This document shows positions 8,952 through 17,870 of a stretch of 64,000 nucleotides of DNA, piece after piece; the first letter of the stretch is position 1; every line of letters begins with the position of its first letter. Position numbers and translations under genes: made by a program. The stretch is from NCBI RefSeq assembly GCF_900637295.1, contig NZ_LR134363.1, positions 2,666,001 through 2,730,000 on the forward strand, written 5' to 3'. This DNA is from Actinomyces slackii (GTDB taxonomy: Bacteria > Actinomycetota > Actinomycetes > Actinomycetales > Actinomycetaceae). The notes beneath the pieces are model-generated. The model did not search any database. It saw only the letters and a list, made by a program, of their open reading frames with translations, and had not been told where the DNA came from.

Positions 8952-10111
8952 CGGCGTGTCCCTCCTCGTGTGCTGCTGGGTCGGTTCCTCATGTGCCTGG
9001 CGGCTCGGGTGCTCTGAGTGGATCGGCCGCCCGGGGCCCGCGGCCCCGGCGGTGCGGGCGGGGGCGCCGGCGCCTGGACGGCGTCCCGGGTGCGCGCCGC
9101 GGCCCGCAGCCGGACGCTGGCGGCCCTCGGATTGGAGGCGAGCTCGGCGTCGTCGGCCCGTGCGGCCCCGTGGGTGAGGAGCTCCAGGTAGGGCTGGTCC
9201 GACTCGGGGATGATCGGAAGGCCCTGCGGGGCGCGCGAGGTGGCGCCATGGGCCAGGGCCCGCTTGATGATCCGGTCCTCCAGGGACTGGTAGGACTCCA
9301 CGACCAGTCGCCCGCCCACCGCCAGGGCGTTGAGGGCGCTGGGCACGGCGGCGGCCAGGACGTCGAGCTCGGCGTTGACCGCGATGCGCAGGGCCTGGAA
9401 GGTCCGCTTGGCCGGATGCCCCCCGGTGCGGCGGGCGCCCGCCGGGATCGCGGCGCGCACGAGCTCGGCCAGCTCATCGGTGGAGCGCACGGGCCTGCCC
9501 TCCTGGCGACGGCGCACCACGGAGGCGGCGATGCGCTGGGCGAATCGCTCCTCGCCGTAATCGCGCAGGATGGCCGCCAGCTCCGCGGCGCTGGACTGGT
9601 CGAGGATGTCCTGGGCGGTGGTGCCGCCCGACTGGTCCATCCTCATATCCAGAGGGGCTGGGCGGGCGTAGGAGAAGCCCCGCTCGGCGTCGTCGAGCTG
9701 GAGGGAGGAGACCCCCAGGTCCATGAGGATGGCCTCGACTCCCCCGCCTGCCTCGGAGGCGGCCACCTCGCCGATGCGGTCATAGGTGGTGTGCACGGCG
9801 CGGAAGCGCTCACCGAATCGGGCCAGGCGCTGGCCGGCCAGGGCGATGGCCTGGGGGTCGCGGTCGATGCCGATGACCGTCAGGCCCTCGAAGCGCTCCA
9901 GGGCGCCCTCGCTGTGCCCGCCCATGCCCAGCGTGGCATCGATCATGACGGCCCCCGCCCCGGCCCGCAGGATCGGGGGCGCCAGGAGGTCGAGGCACTC
10001 ATCGAGCAGGACGGGCGTGTGCAGCTCGGCGGCCGGCGCCCGGCTGCCGGCGGCGTCGTGGGCCTGGCCGGCGTCGTCGACAGTGGCCCATGCGCGATCG
10101 GCGCCGCTCAT
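8948..10111 (-). CDS. rsmH: 16S rRNA (cytosine-1402-N4)-methyltransferase RsmH
   Basis: SAM-dependent enzyme that methylates N4 of C1402 in the ribosomal P site. The 387-residue protein has the family opening HTPVLLDE (31-38), the SAM-binding DATLGMGGHS (58-67), and further conserved stretches ILMDLGVSSLQLDDAERGFSY-like in the middle and RTFQALRIAVN. It is longer than the common 310-330 residues because of about 30 extra N-terminal residues and a Pro/Arg-rich, probably disordered C-terminal tail. AAGGGGG lies six bases before the ATG. It starts the tightly coupled part of the dcw operon, 284 bases after mraZ. Confidence 0.95.
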   Translation of the reverse strand: MSGADRAWATVDDAGQAHDAAGSRAPAAELHTPVLLDECLDLLAPPILRAGAGAVMIDATLGMGGHSEGALERFEGLTVIGIDRDPQAIALAGQRLARFGERFRAVHTTYDRIGEVAASEAGGGVEAILMDLGVSSLQLDDAERGFSYARPAPLDMRMDQSGGTTAQDILDQSSAAELAAILRDYGEERFAQRIAASVVRRRQEGRPVRSTDELAELVRAAIPAGARRTGGHPAKRTFQALRIAVNAELDVLAAAVPSALNALAVGGRLVVESYQSLEDRIIKRALAHGATSRAPQGLPIIPESDQPYLELLTHGAARADDAELASNPRAASVRLRAAARTRDAVQAPAPPPAPPGPRAPGGRSTQSTRAARHMRNRPSSTRGGTRR

Positions 10112-10395
10112 GCGCGTCCCCCTTCCCTCGTGCGTCCTGGTGGTGCTGGCTGATTGCTGGCTGTTTTGCTGGCTGGTGCTGCGGCGCCTGCGCCGGGCGG
10201 CCCGAACCGACCTGATGGACCCGCACTGAGCCCGCGAAGGGGCTCAGGGAGGTCCGAGGCGGGGGACGCCTGCCGTCCGGCCGCCTCGCCAGGACTCCTC
10301 CCGTGATTCCGGCGCCGGGGAAGAGGCGTCGGACTCGGCATCGGGCGGAGACCTCACGAGGCGGTCGCCGGCGCATGCGCGCTTCTCGGTGGTGC
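10112..10395. other. mraZ-rsmH spacer, no gene seen
   Basis: 284 bases separate mraZ from rsmH on the minus strand. I find no convincing coding sequence: the short open frames here have no ribosome-binding site and no recognisable composition. The gap is wide compared with the overlaps further down the cluster, so a second promoter for rsmH and later genes could lie here, but I cannot identify -10 or -35 boxes with confidence. Confidence 0.5.
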
Positions 10396-10827
10396 TCAGA
10401 AGAAGCCGGGGATGATCTCCTCGGCGGTATCGGCGAAGACCTGCTCCTGAGCGGCCAGGTACTCGCTCCATGCGGTGGCGTCCCAGATCTCCACCCGGGC
10501 GCCCGCGCCGATGACGGCCAGGTCCCGTGTCAGGCCCGCATAGGACCTCAGCGACGCCGGCAGCGTGATGCGGCCCTGCTTGTCGGGGATCTGGGAGTCG
10601 GCTCCCGACAGCATGACGCGCACGTAGTCGCGCGCCTGCTTCTGCGCGAGGGGCGCCTCGCGCAGCTGGGCGTACATGCGCTCGAACTCGGCGGTGGTGA
10701 AGGCGTAGAGGCAGTGCTCCTGGCCTCGGGTCAGGACGATGCCCCCTGCCAGCTCCTCGCGGAACTTGGCAGGAAGGATGAGGCGGCCCTTGTCATCGAG
10801 CTTCGGGGCGTGGGTGCCCAGGAACAT
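10396..10827 (-). CDS. mraZ: Transcriptional regulator MraZ
   Basis: DNA-binding AbrB/SpoVT-fold protein, usually the first gene of the dcw cluster and its autoregulator. The 143 residues hold two tandem swapped-hairpin domains: [23 protein letters not shown] at the N-terminus and [22 protein letters not shown] near residues 75-95, each with the DxKGRxxLP signature. The length matches the family. GGAAGGAGG lies just before the ATG. The leader contains GTGGRG-type direct repeats consistent with self-binding (see the regulatory entry). Confidence 0.96.
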   Translation of the reverse strand: MFLGTHAPKLDDKGRLILPAKFREELAGGIVLTRGQEHCLYAFTTAEFERMYAQLREAPLAQKQARDYVRVMLSGADSQIPDKQGRITLPASLRSYAGLTRDLAVIGAGARVEIWDATAWSEYLAAQEQVFADTAEEIIPGFF

Positions 10828-10860
10828 CGGGCCCTCCTTCCCCTCGGCTGCCCAGTGCGC

Positions 10861-10896
10861 ACCACCTTACTCCACATCCCTCCCCTTTCTCCCACC
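10861..10896 (-). promoter_or_regulatory. Candidate MraZ-box operator ahead of mraZ
   Basis: Read on the minus strand, this stretch holds closely spaced direct repeats of a GTGG(G/A)GNNA type: GTGGGAGAAAG, then GGGAGGGAT, then GTGGAGTAAG, then GTGG, in steps of about ten bases. Repeats of this pattern upstream of mraZ are the known MraZ-binding sites in several bacteria. Here they lie 35-70 bases before the start codon, where binding would overlap a promoter or leader. Binding itself is inference. Confidence 0.7.
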
Positions 10897-11246
10897 ATTG
10901 GGTCGCGAGGCGATCACAACCAGATCTCGGCCACCGGTTTTTCCGCGTGATTGCAAGGGTGATACACGGTGGAGCGAAGTGGGGGAAAGACGGGGCCCGC
11001 GCGCGCCCTCGGCGTGGTGCCCAGCCGACGGCGCCCATCAGGGCCAGGAGCGCTCCGTGGCGCCCCCGGACCGAGAAAGGGCACGGGCGCGCACAGAAGC
11101 GCCCCGGTTTCACGGCGTGAGCCGGAGCCGGGGCGCAGGGGGCCGTCGTCGTCGACAGGCGGTGGTCAGTGGAGGTGGAGGGATGTGGAGGATGTGAAGG
11201 ATGTGGAGGGCAGCAGGGGAGCTCTGGTTCTCGTGGGCTCGGGAGA
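10897..11246. other. Intergenic region between mraZ leader and DUF3040 gene
   Basis: About 350 bases without a convincing gene. It should contain the mraZ promoter (minus strand). An inverted repeat with nine-base arms at 11099-11107 and 11128-11136 (GCGCCCCGG/CCGGGGCGC) lies downstream of the DUF3040 stop and could act as a terminator, although no T tract follows. Around 11168-11211 there is an imperfect purine-rich tandem repeat of GGATGTGGA-like units with no evident function. Confidence 0.45.
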
Positions 11247-11636
11247 TCAGTCCTGGGCGTCGCGGCGCCGGTCCCAGCGCTCGGACTGGCGCTCCATGAA
11301 GGAGGAGCGGCCCGGGCTCTTGGGCCTGCGCTCCTGGGGCGTGGCCGTCACCCCGACAGCGGTGCGGGTCAGGGCCAGGGACACGCCCCAGACCGCGACG
11401 GCGAATCCGGCGACCCCCAGCAGGATGGAGCCCACGCCATGTCCCACGGCGACCCCCGAGATCAGCAGGGCGATGCCCACCAGGACCAGGGCGACGCCGG
11501 CGCCGATATGGCGCGGCGAGGGTCGGGTCAGGCGGCGCTCCTCGCGCTCGAGGGTCTCGGCAAGGGCAGGATCCTCCTCATGGAGCTGCGACTCCAGGTC
11601 CCGCAGGACCTGCTGCTCTCGCTCTGACAGTGCCAT
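11247..11636 (-). CDS. DUF3040 membrane protein
   Basis: Small actinobacterial membrane protein of unknown function. The 129 residues start with the hallmark MALSEREQQVLRDLESQL, followed by an acidic stretch (HEEDPALAETL), two adjacent transmembrane helices (about 45-68 and 70-88), and a basic hydrophilic tail ending in RWDRRRDAQD. The family is widespread next to division genes and dinB in actinobacteria, as here. I used the ATG at 11636, because the earlier in-frame codons encode low-complexity, non-conserved sequence. No enzymatic motif is visible. Confidence 0.88.
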   Translation of the reverse strand: MALSEREQQVLRDLESQLHEEDPALAETLEREERRLTRPSPRHIGAGVALVLVGIALLISGVAVGHGVGSILLGVAGFAVAVWGVSLALTRTAVGVTATPQERRPKSPGRSSFMERQSERWDRRRDAQD

Positions 11637-11809
11637 GATGCTCCTCGATTCTGAGCCAGGGGGTGGGCTCGCCTCCGTGCTCGGGTCGGTCGGCGGCGGC
11701 CGTCCCGGGCCGGATGGTGCTTCCACCATAAGCGCTCGGCGCCTCCTGAGGAAAACCGCAACCGGAGAATGGATCGCACTGTCCATCTGGTGCCCGTCCC
11801 CGGCACGGC

Positions 11810-13036
11810 TCATCGGTCGCGCCGGCTGTGCCCCAGGAGGCTGGCGGGCGTGACAGCGCCGCGCCCCCAGCGCTGGCGCACGGCGTCGGCGGCGCGCTCG
11901 GGGGCCCCGCGCCGCGGATCCTCGTCCAGGAGGAGCTGGACGCCGTCGTCGGCCCGGGCCAGGCCCTCGAGGCGGACCCCCAGGAGCCGGATCCCCCCAC
12001 TGGGCGTGGGCAGGGCCTGCCACAGCGCCTCCACGGCCTGCCAGATGTCCCGAGCCAGGTCGGTGGGGACTGACATCGTGCGCGATCGCGTGACCGTGGT
12101 GAAGTCGGCGCCTCGGACCTTGAGGACCACGACGCGGCAGCGCATGCCCCCGGTGCGCAGGCGGGCCGCGCACTGGTGCGTCTGGTCCAGCAGGATCCTG
12201 CGGGCGTGCTCGCGATCGGTCAGCGTGGAGTAGAAGGTGGACTCAGTGCCCACGGACTTCTCCTCGCGCCCCGGGCTGACGGGCCGGGGGTCGATGCCGT
12301 GGGCCAGGTCGTGCAGGTGGCGGCCGGCGGCGGGCCCCAGGATCCTCTCCAGGCGCCGCACGTCGGTGGCGGCCAGGGCGCGCACATCGGTGATGCCCCA
12401 GCGCGCCAGGCGCTCGGCGCTGCGGGCGCCCACGCCCCACAGGGCCTCCACGGGCAGCAGGTCGAGGAAGTCGCGGGTGGACTGGGCGGGGATGAGGAGG
12501 AGGCCATCGGGCTTGGCGTGGGACGAGGCGAGCTTGGCCACGAACTTGGTGGAGGCCACCCCCACGGAGGCGGTCACGCCCGTCCGGTCGCGCACCTGCT
12601 CGCGAATCCATGAGGCGATCCGGACGGGACTGCCCATCCGCCGCCTGGAGCCGCGCACATCCAGGAAGGCCTCGTCGACGCTGACCTTCTCCATCACAGG
12701 GGTGACCTCCCCCAGGATGGTCATGATCTGCTGGGAGACCTGGCTGTACAGGCCGTGGCGCACGGGCAGGACCACGGCCTGGGGGCAGCGCCGGGCGGCC
12801 TCCGCCATCGACATGGCCGAGGCCACGCCGCAGGCTCGCGCCTCATAGGAGGCCGCCGAGACCACGCCGCGCCCGTCGCGACCCCCGACGATCACCGGAC
12901 GGCCGACCAGCTCGGGCCGCTCCCTGAGCTCAACGGAGGCGAAGAAGGCGTCCATGTCCACGTGCAGGATGGGGGTGGCCGAGTCGTCCTGCCCCCAGGA
13001 GCGTCGCGCCTGGGCCGAGCGCGGTGCCCTGCTCAT
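11810..13036 (-). CDS. dinB: DNA polymerase IV (Y-family translesion polymerase)
   Basis: Error-prone polymerase that copies past lesions without proofreading. The 408-residue protein carries the catalytic motifs HVDMDAFFASVE (Asp27 and Asp29 region) and KVSVDEAFLD (Asp121, Glu122), the steric-gate neighbourhood, a helix-hairpin-helix thumb segment (LWGVGARSAERLARWGI), and a little-finger domain. The N-terminus has about 20 extra residues. A possible clamp-binding motif at the C-terminus (about VQLLLDED) is only approximate. It is transcribed away from the next gene across a 67-base spacer. Confidence 0.93.
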   Translation of the reverse strand: MSRAPRSAQARRSWGQDDSATPILHVDMDAFFASVELRERPELVGRPVIVGGRDGRGVVSAASYEARACGVASAMSMAEAARRCPQAVVLPVRHGLYSQVSQQIMTILGEVTPVMEKVSVDEAFLDVRGSRRRMGSPVRIASWIREQVRDRTGVTASVGVASTKFVAKLASSHAKPDGLLLIPAQSTRDFLDLLPVEALWGVGARSAERLARWGITDVRALAATDVRRLERILGPAAGRHLHDLAHGIDPRPVSPGREEKSVGTESTFYSTLTDREHARRILLDQTHQCAARLRTGGMRCRVVVLKVRGADFTTVTRSRTMSVPTDLARDIWQAVEALWQALPTPSGGIRLLGVRLEGLARADDGVQLLLDEDPRRGAPERAADAVRQRWGRGAVTPASLLGHSRRDR

Positions 13037-13103
13037 CCCTGCTCCTTCCCTGCGCCGGGGCCCGTTGGGCCCTGTGACGGCGGAGCCAGGCTAACGTGCT
13101 CCT

Positions 13104-13925
13104 GTGACACCCAGGCGCAGCACGGGCTCCCGACGACGCTCCCAGACCCCCGGCCTGGGCCACCTTCCGACCGGGCCCGTTGAGACCTCCTTCGCCCGGG
13201 CCGAGCTGGTGCGCCACGACACGGGGGTCCTCCTCATGCTGGACGGCACGGAGTCCTCCTTCGTGGACCTGGTCGATCCGGCTCACCTGGACTTCGAGTA
13301 CCACCAGCACATGGATGCGGTGCTCGGCGCGTTGATCGGCCATCACTCGCCGGTCAGGGCGCTTCATCTGGGCGGCGCCGGCTGCAGCCTGGCGCGCGCC
13401 TGGGACGCCACCCGGAGCGGATCGACCCAGGTGGCCGTGGAGATCGACGAGGCCCTGGCCTCCCTGGTGCGCCAGTGGTTCGACCTTCCCCGCTCCCCGC
13501 GCCTGCGCATCCGGGTGGGAGATGCCCGCCAGGTGGTGACCGGCATGCGGGAGGACCAGTGGGATGTGGTGGTGCGCGATGTCTTCGCTCAGGGGCGGGT
13601 GCCCGAGTCGTGTCGCAGTCAGGGCTTCCTGGCCGACTGCATGCGGGTGCTGGCGCCGGGCGGGCTCATGCTGGCCAACTCCTCCTCGGCGCCGCGAGCC
13701 CGGGCCGGGGCCGAGCTGAGGGCCCTGGCGAGCCTGGCAGGCGGCCTGGTCGTGGTGGCCGATCCGGCGGTCGCCCGCGGAGCCAGGCCCGGCAACCTCG
13801 TGCTCGTGGCCCGGGCCGAGCCCTTCAGCGCCGCAGAGCTGGAGGAGATGGAGCGAGCCGTGCGGCGCCTGCCCCTTCCAGTCCGCCTGTGGGATCCCCA
13901 GGACCCGGCACTGCCGCGTCCCTGA
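13104..13925 (+). CDS. Spermidine-synthase-like methyltransferase-fold protein
   Basis: 273 residues with a Rossmann-type SAM-binding core: ALHLGGAGCSLARAW (motif I, about 92-106), VAVEIDEAL (acidic residue of motif II), and RIRVGDARQVV followed by WDVVVRDVF, where spermidine synthases carry their conserved aspartates. Proteins of this type in actinobacteria are annotated as fused or orphan spermidine-synthase-like proteins. The N-terminal tetramer domain of true SpeE looks shortened, so aminopropyl transfer is not assured. The start is GTG. Promoter elements must lie within the 67 bases shared with dinB. Confidence 0.72.
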   Translation: MTPRRSTGSRRRSQTPGLGHLPTGPVETSFARAELVRHDTGVLLMLDGTESSFVDLVDPAHLDFEYHQHMDAVLGALIGHHSPVRALHLGGAGCSLARAWDATRSGSTQVAVEIDEALASLVRQWFDLPRSPRLRIRVGDARQVVTGMREDQWDVVVRDVFAQGRVPESCRSQGFLADCMRVLAPGGLMLANSSSAPRARAGAELRALASLAGGLVVVADPAVARGARPGNLVLVARAEPFSAAELEEMERAVRRLPLPVRLWDPQDPALPRP

Positions 13926-13983
13926 GGAGGGGGCTGGCCGCGCGATCCCTCAGGCTGCGCCCGACCGGCCCCGGCGCTCGCCC

Positions 13984-14005
13984 CGCGGCCGACTCACAGG
14001 CCGCG
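13984..14005. terminator. Candidate bidirectional terminator hairpin
   Basis: Seven-base perfect arms CGCGGCC and GGCCGCG separated by eight bases, between the converging spermidine-synthase-like gene and the PAC2 gene. The hairpin overlaps the PAC2 stop codon. No U tract is present, so efficiency is uncertain. Confidence 0.4.
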
Positions 14006-14932
14006 AGCGCCTCCCCAGCCCCGGGTGCCCAGGTCACCTGAGTCCTTGGACTCCAGGAAGGCCTCCAGGCGGGCACCGATCTCATCGGCGCTGGGCAGGT
14101 CCGCAGGTGGTGCGACAGCCTGCTGGTCCTCGGTGGAGATGCGCGGGGCCAGGGCGTCGTACTGGGCCTCCAGGGCTGCCACCACGGCGGTGACCTCGGG
14201 CTGCTGGGCGGCCTCGGCGTCGATCTCGGCGCGGTTGATGCTGGCGGCCGCCTCCAGGTCCCCCACCGGCAGGGCCAGCCCGGTGGACTGGGCCACGGCG
14301 GCCAGGAGGGCGGAGGCCCCCTGGGGGAAGTCATCGCGAGCCACGTAGTGGGGGATGGCCGCGGCCACGCCGCGCGAGTCCAGTCCCAGCTCACCCAGGC
14401 GCAGCTCCAGGTAGCCGGTCATGGACCCGGGCAGCTCGACCCGTCCGAAGATCTCCGGCTGGGCGGGCAGCAGCTCGGGGCTGCTGCCGTGCATGTGGAT
14501 GTAGGTGGGGCGCGTGTGGGGAACCGCCATGGGGATGCCGGACATGCCGATGGCCTGGCCCACGCCCATCGAGACGGCCAGATGGGCCACGGCGCCCACG
14601 AACTCATCCCAGCGGAAGTCCGGCTCGGCGCCGTGGAGCAGCAGGAGGTCCTCGCCGTTGTCATCCTGGAGGAGGTCGAGGACGAGCTCGGGCATCTCCA
14701 CCGAGGCGTAGGTGTTGTGGATGTAGGTCATGACGGGCCGGCGCGCCCGGTAGTCGATCAGGGAGTCGATGGCGAAGGTCGCCAGGCGCTCGTTGGGCAG
14801 GGTCATGAGCAGCTGCTCGACGGCCAGCGCTCCGGCATTGCCGGCGTCCATGGCGCCGTCGAAGTGGTGGATGAGAACGCGCGGGGAGACAGGCTGCCCT
14901 GCCGGGCGCTGCACTGTGAACAGTGGACTCAC
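13994..14932 (-). CDS. PAC2-family protein
   Basis: 312-residue protein of the PAC2 (proteasome assembly chaperone 2-like) family, common in actinobacteria. Visible features are the opening PRVLIHHFDGAMDAGNAG, the LLLLHGAEPDFRWDEF segment, and GMSGIPMAVPHTRP, typical of the family. The C-terminal quarter is Ala/Glu-rich and probably helical. The start is GTG at 14932 with GGAAGGAGA about seven bases upstream. No proteasome genes are in the window, so the partner is unknown. The region upstream of this start is shared with the divergent HelD-like gene. Confidence 0.85.
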   Translation of the reverse strand: MSPLFTVQRPAGQPVSPRVLIHHFDGAMDAGNAGALAVEQLLMTLPNERLATFAIDSLIDYRARRPVMTYIHNTYASVEMPELVLDLLQDDNGEDLLLLHGAEPDFRWDEFVGAVAHLAVSMGVGQAIGMSGIPMAVPHTRPTYIHMHGSSPELLPAQPEIFGRVELPGSMTGYLELRLGELGLDSRGVAAAIPHYVARDDFPQGASALLAAVAQSTGLALPVGDLEAAASINRAEIDAEAAQQPEVTAVVAALEAQYDALAPRISTEDQQAVAPPADLPSADEIGARLEAFLESKDSGDLGTRGWGGARGL

Positions 14933-15125
14933 GGTCTGTCTCCTTCCTGTGGTTGAGCCGATGAGCCCAGGCGGTGGGGCCCGGGCGGGCAGGCGACCCG
15001 TGGGGAGGCGAAGCCTGCCGGTACGGTGGCGCAACGCCGCAGCGGTTCGGCATGTTCCCGGGCGGGGGCAGGTCACATGCCGTGTTCGCCCTGGGCGTCC
15101 CCATGGGGGCCTGGACAGGAGAATA

Positions 15126-15227
15126 ATGGACCGATCCGCGCAGCGCGGGATGATTCGGCCCGGCACCTGCCGGCGCACCCCGACTGCGCCACGATCAGCA
15201 CGCGGGAGGCGCTGGCCCCCGCCCTGA
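15126..15227 (+). CDS. Possible 33-codon leader peptide ahead of the HelD-like gene
   Basis: A short open frame of 33 codons starting ATG (MDRSAQRGMIRPGTC...) with AGGAG four bases upstream, and a stop only 17 bases before the chosen GTG of the HelD-like gene. The peptide is rich in Arg and Pro and ends RRWPPP. Its ribosome-binding site is better than that of the downstream gene. This is the arrangement expected for a regulatory upstream frame, but it may also be a chance frame in high-GC DNA. No homology is claimed. Confidence 0.35.
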   Translation: MDRSAQRGMIRPGTCRRTPTAPRSARGRRWPPP

Positions 15228-15244
15228 AGAATCTGCGAGGCCCT

Positions 15245-17683
15245 GTGAATCAGACGACTCCCCCCGACGCGGCGTCCCAGGCGCATCCCGAGGGCAGGCG
15301 GCTGCGCGAGATCGAATCCGAGCAGCGTGTGGTGGATCTGGCCTACGGCGAGCTCGACCGCCAGCTGGCCCGGGCGCGCCGTTCCCTGGCCGCCACCGAG
15401 GCCCGGGGCGCCGATGGCACCCATCAGTCCCGGGGCGAGCGCGATGCCTACGCCGTCCACTACTCCTCGCTCATCTCCTCCCTGGAGGGGGTTGAGGACC
15501 GCCTCGTCTTCGGGCGGATGGACATCAACCCCGAGTCTGCCAAGGCCATGGGGGCCTCCTCCTCGCCCGTCACCGATTCGGGGCGGCGCCATTACGTGGG
15601 GCGCACCGGCCTGCAGGATGAGCGCCACCGGGAGGTGGTCCTGGACTGGCGGGCCCCACTGGCCCGGGCCTTCTACCAGGCCACGGCCGCCAACCCGATG
15701 GGCCTGGTGCGGCGCCGCCATATCGAGACCCGGGCGCGCCGGGTCCTGGGCGTGGAGGATGAGCTCATCGACGTCGGCGCCCTCGACGCCCTGGCCGATG
15801 GGCGGGGGCCGGCCGGCGCCGATCACGGCCTCCAGGGCGAGGGCGCCCTCATCGCCGCCATGTCAGCGGCCCGTGATGGGCGCATGGGCGACATCGTGGC
15901 CACGATCCAGGGCGAGCAGGACCGGATCGTCACCTCCCCGGGCACCGGCGTGCTCGTGGTCCAGGGCGGCCCGGGCACGGGCAAGACCGCGGTGGCACTG
16001 CACCGGGTGGCCTACCTCTTCTACTCCGAGCGAGCGCGCCTGGAGCGCTCCGGGGTGCTCCTGGTGGGGCCCTCGCGCACCTTCCTGCGGTATGTCGAGC
16101 AGGTGCTGCCCTCCTTGGGAGAGACGGGGGTGGTCTCCACCACGTTGGCCGACCTGGTTCCCGGCCTGCGCGCCCGGGGGGTCGAGCCCGCGGCCGTTGC
16201 CGAGATCAAGAGCCGGGCCCTGTGGGCCGGGGTGCTGGAGCGCGCGGTCAGGGATCTTCAGCGCATCCCCGACTCCCCGCGCCCCATCGAGGTCCAGGGC
16301 ACGGTACTGAGCCTGGAGCCCGATGACGTGCGCGAGGCGGTCTCCCGCGCCCGGCGCAGCGGCAAGCCCCACAACCTGGCCCGCGAGCCCTTCGTGCTGT
16401 GGCTCCTGGAGCGGCTGACCGACCAGTACGCGGCGGCCACGCGGCAGGACGCCTCCGATGCCGACACCCGCGCCTGGATCCGCGAGGACATCCGCACCAG
16501 CCGCGATGCGCGCCGGGAGATCAACCTGTGCTGGATGCCCACCACGCCGGCGGGCCTCCTGGAGCGGCTGTGGGCCCGTCCCGATCTGCTCGAGCGCCTG
16601 GCCCCCGATCTGGGGGCCCAGGAGCGGCAGATGCTCGTCCGCGGGCCCGGCGCCGAGCTGACCCCTGCTGATGTCCCTCTTATCGATGAGCTCCACGAGC
16701 TGCTGGGCCCCAGTGAGGACGCCCAGGCCCGTCGCGCCCGCCTGGAGGCCCGGCGCCGCGAGGAGCTGGTGGCCTACGCCGCCCAGGCCATCGAGGCCCA
16801 GGATCTGGGCGGGGGCATGGTCAGTGCCGAGATGCTGGCCGACCGGGTGGCCGACTCCGGCCCCCACCTGACCCTGGCCGAGCGGGCGCGGGCTGATCGC
16901 ACATGGACCTACGGCCATGTCGTGGTTGATGAGGCCCAGGAGCTGGGTGCCATGGCCTGGAGGGCGCTGGCGCGCCGATGCCCCCTGCGCTCCTTCACGG
17001 TGGTGGGCGATCTGGCCCAGTACTCGGGCCGCAGCGCGCCCTCGAGCTGGGGCGAGGTGCTCACCGCCCTGGGCACCGGCGGGCGCCGGGCGGCCTCCCG
17101 CTCCGCCGGCCGGGGCCGGGCCCAGGGCTCGACGCCGCTGCGCGAGGAGGCCCTGTCTGTGTGCTACCGCACGCCGGCCACGATCATGGAGGCCGCCGAC
17201 CGGGTGGTCACCGCCCTGGGAGCGCCTCCGGTCTTCCCGGTGCGCTCGGTGCGCGATCTTCCCGACTGCCTGAGCGTGGAGCGCCTTGAGGGCGGCGAGG
17301 GTCTTGACGAGCAGGACTGGGGCCAGGCCCTGCGCCGGGCCGTGGCCGCCGAGTGCGCCGGTCTTGATGAGGCCGCCGGTCCCGGGGCCGGGCGCATCGC
17401 GGTGATCAGCCCGCAGGCCCCGCGGGATGCCTCGCTGCTGAGGGCCGATGAGGCCCTGGCCGCCGCCATGGAGGCCCCGGGCGGGGATGTGCTGCGCTCG
17501 CGAGTGGCGGTGATGGGGCCGGTCATGTCCAAGGGCCTGGAGTTCGACGTCGTCGTCCTGGTCGATCCGGCCGTCATCGGCGAGACCAGCCCCGGTGACC
17601 TGTATGTGGCGATGACCCGGCCGACGCGCCGCCTGCGGGTGATCAGTCGGGCAGGTCTGCCCACGGGACTGGACCCCTCCTGA
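15245..17683 (+). CDS. HelD-like UvrD-family ATPase acting on RNA polymerase
   Basis: Superfamily 1 helicase-like protein related to HelD/HelR, which in actinobacteria and Bacillus removes or recycles stalled RNA polymerase and can protect it from rifamycins. The protein is 812 residues from the chosen GTG. It has an N-terminal coiled region (EIESEQRVVDLAYGELDRQL), Walker A GGPGTGKTAVALHRVAYLFY (about 240-260), a Walker B-like HVVVDEAQELGAMAW, and the C-terminal motif GPVMSKGLEFDVVVLVDP with LYVAMTRPTRRL. GAGG lies five bases before the GTG. An earlier in-frame start would lengthen it by about 70 non-conserved residues. DNA helicase activity is not implied. Confidence 0.82.
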   Translation: MNQTTPPDAASQAHPEGRRLREIESEQRVVDLAYGELDRQLARARRSLAATEARGADGTHQSRGERDAYAVHYSSLISSLEGVEDRLVFGRMDINPESAKAMGASSSPVTDSGRRHYVGRTGLQDERHREVVLDWRAPLARAFYQATAANPMGLVRRRHIETRARRVLGVEDELIDVGALDALADGRGPAGADHGLQGEGALIAAMSAARDGRMGDIVATIQGEQDRIVTSPGTGVLVVQGGPGTGKTAVALHRVAYLFYSERARLERSGVLLVGPSRTFLRYVEQVLPSLGETGVVSTTLADLVPGLRARGVEPAAVAEIKSRALWAGVLERAVRDLQRIPDSPRPIEVQGTVLSLEPDDVREAVSRARRSGKPHNLAREPFVLWLLERLTDQYAAATRQDASDADTRAWIREDIRTSRDARREINLCWMPTTPAGLLERLWARPDLLERLAPDLGAQERQMLVRGPGAELTPADVPLIDELHELLGPSEDAQARRARLEARRREELVAYAAQAIEAQDLGGGMVSAEMLADRVADSGPHLTLAERARADRTWTYGHVVVDEAQELGAMAWRALARRCPLRSFTVVGDLAQYSGRSAPSSWGEVLTALGTGGRRAASRSAGRGRAQGSTPLREEALSVCYRTPATIMEAADRVVTALGAPPVFPVRSVRDLPDCLSVERLEGGEGLDEQDWGQALRRAVAAECAGLDEAAGPGAGRIAVISPQAPRDASLLRADEALAAAMEAPGGDVLRSRVAVMGPVMSKGLEFDVVVLVDPAVIGETSPGDLYVAMTRPTRRLRVISRAGLPTGLDPS

Positions 17684-17870
17684 GGCCGCGGATCACCCGG
17701 AAGGCGCCGCAGCGCCGCGATCCCGGGATGCTCGACCGGGACGACCGGGCCCCGGTGCACAGCCCGGGCACAGTGGGCGCGCAGCCTGCCTACGCAACCG
17801 TAGGTTACGGTTGGTCCTGGCCATGTACCGCGGCGGAGCATCCCTCCGGCGCCTGGAATCGGAGGCACCT

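Noticed and set aside
11168-11211. Purine-rich GGATGTGGA repeat as a regulatory array or CRISPR remnant
   Set aside because: Units are short, imperfect and contiguous with no spacers; it looks like simple low-complexity DNA.
14933-15125. A rifamycin-associated (RAE-type) inverted repeat upstream of the HelD-like gene
   Set aside because: I looked for a GGGGCTTGC/GCAAGGCCC-like palindrome and saw none; only generic GC-rich runs are present.
14933-15826. In-frame N-terminal extension of the PAC2 protein by about 300 residues
   Set aside because: The extension is antisense to the HelD-like gene and the GTG at 14932 has a strong ribosome-binding site directly upstream.
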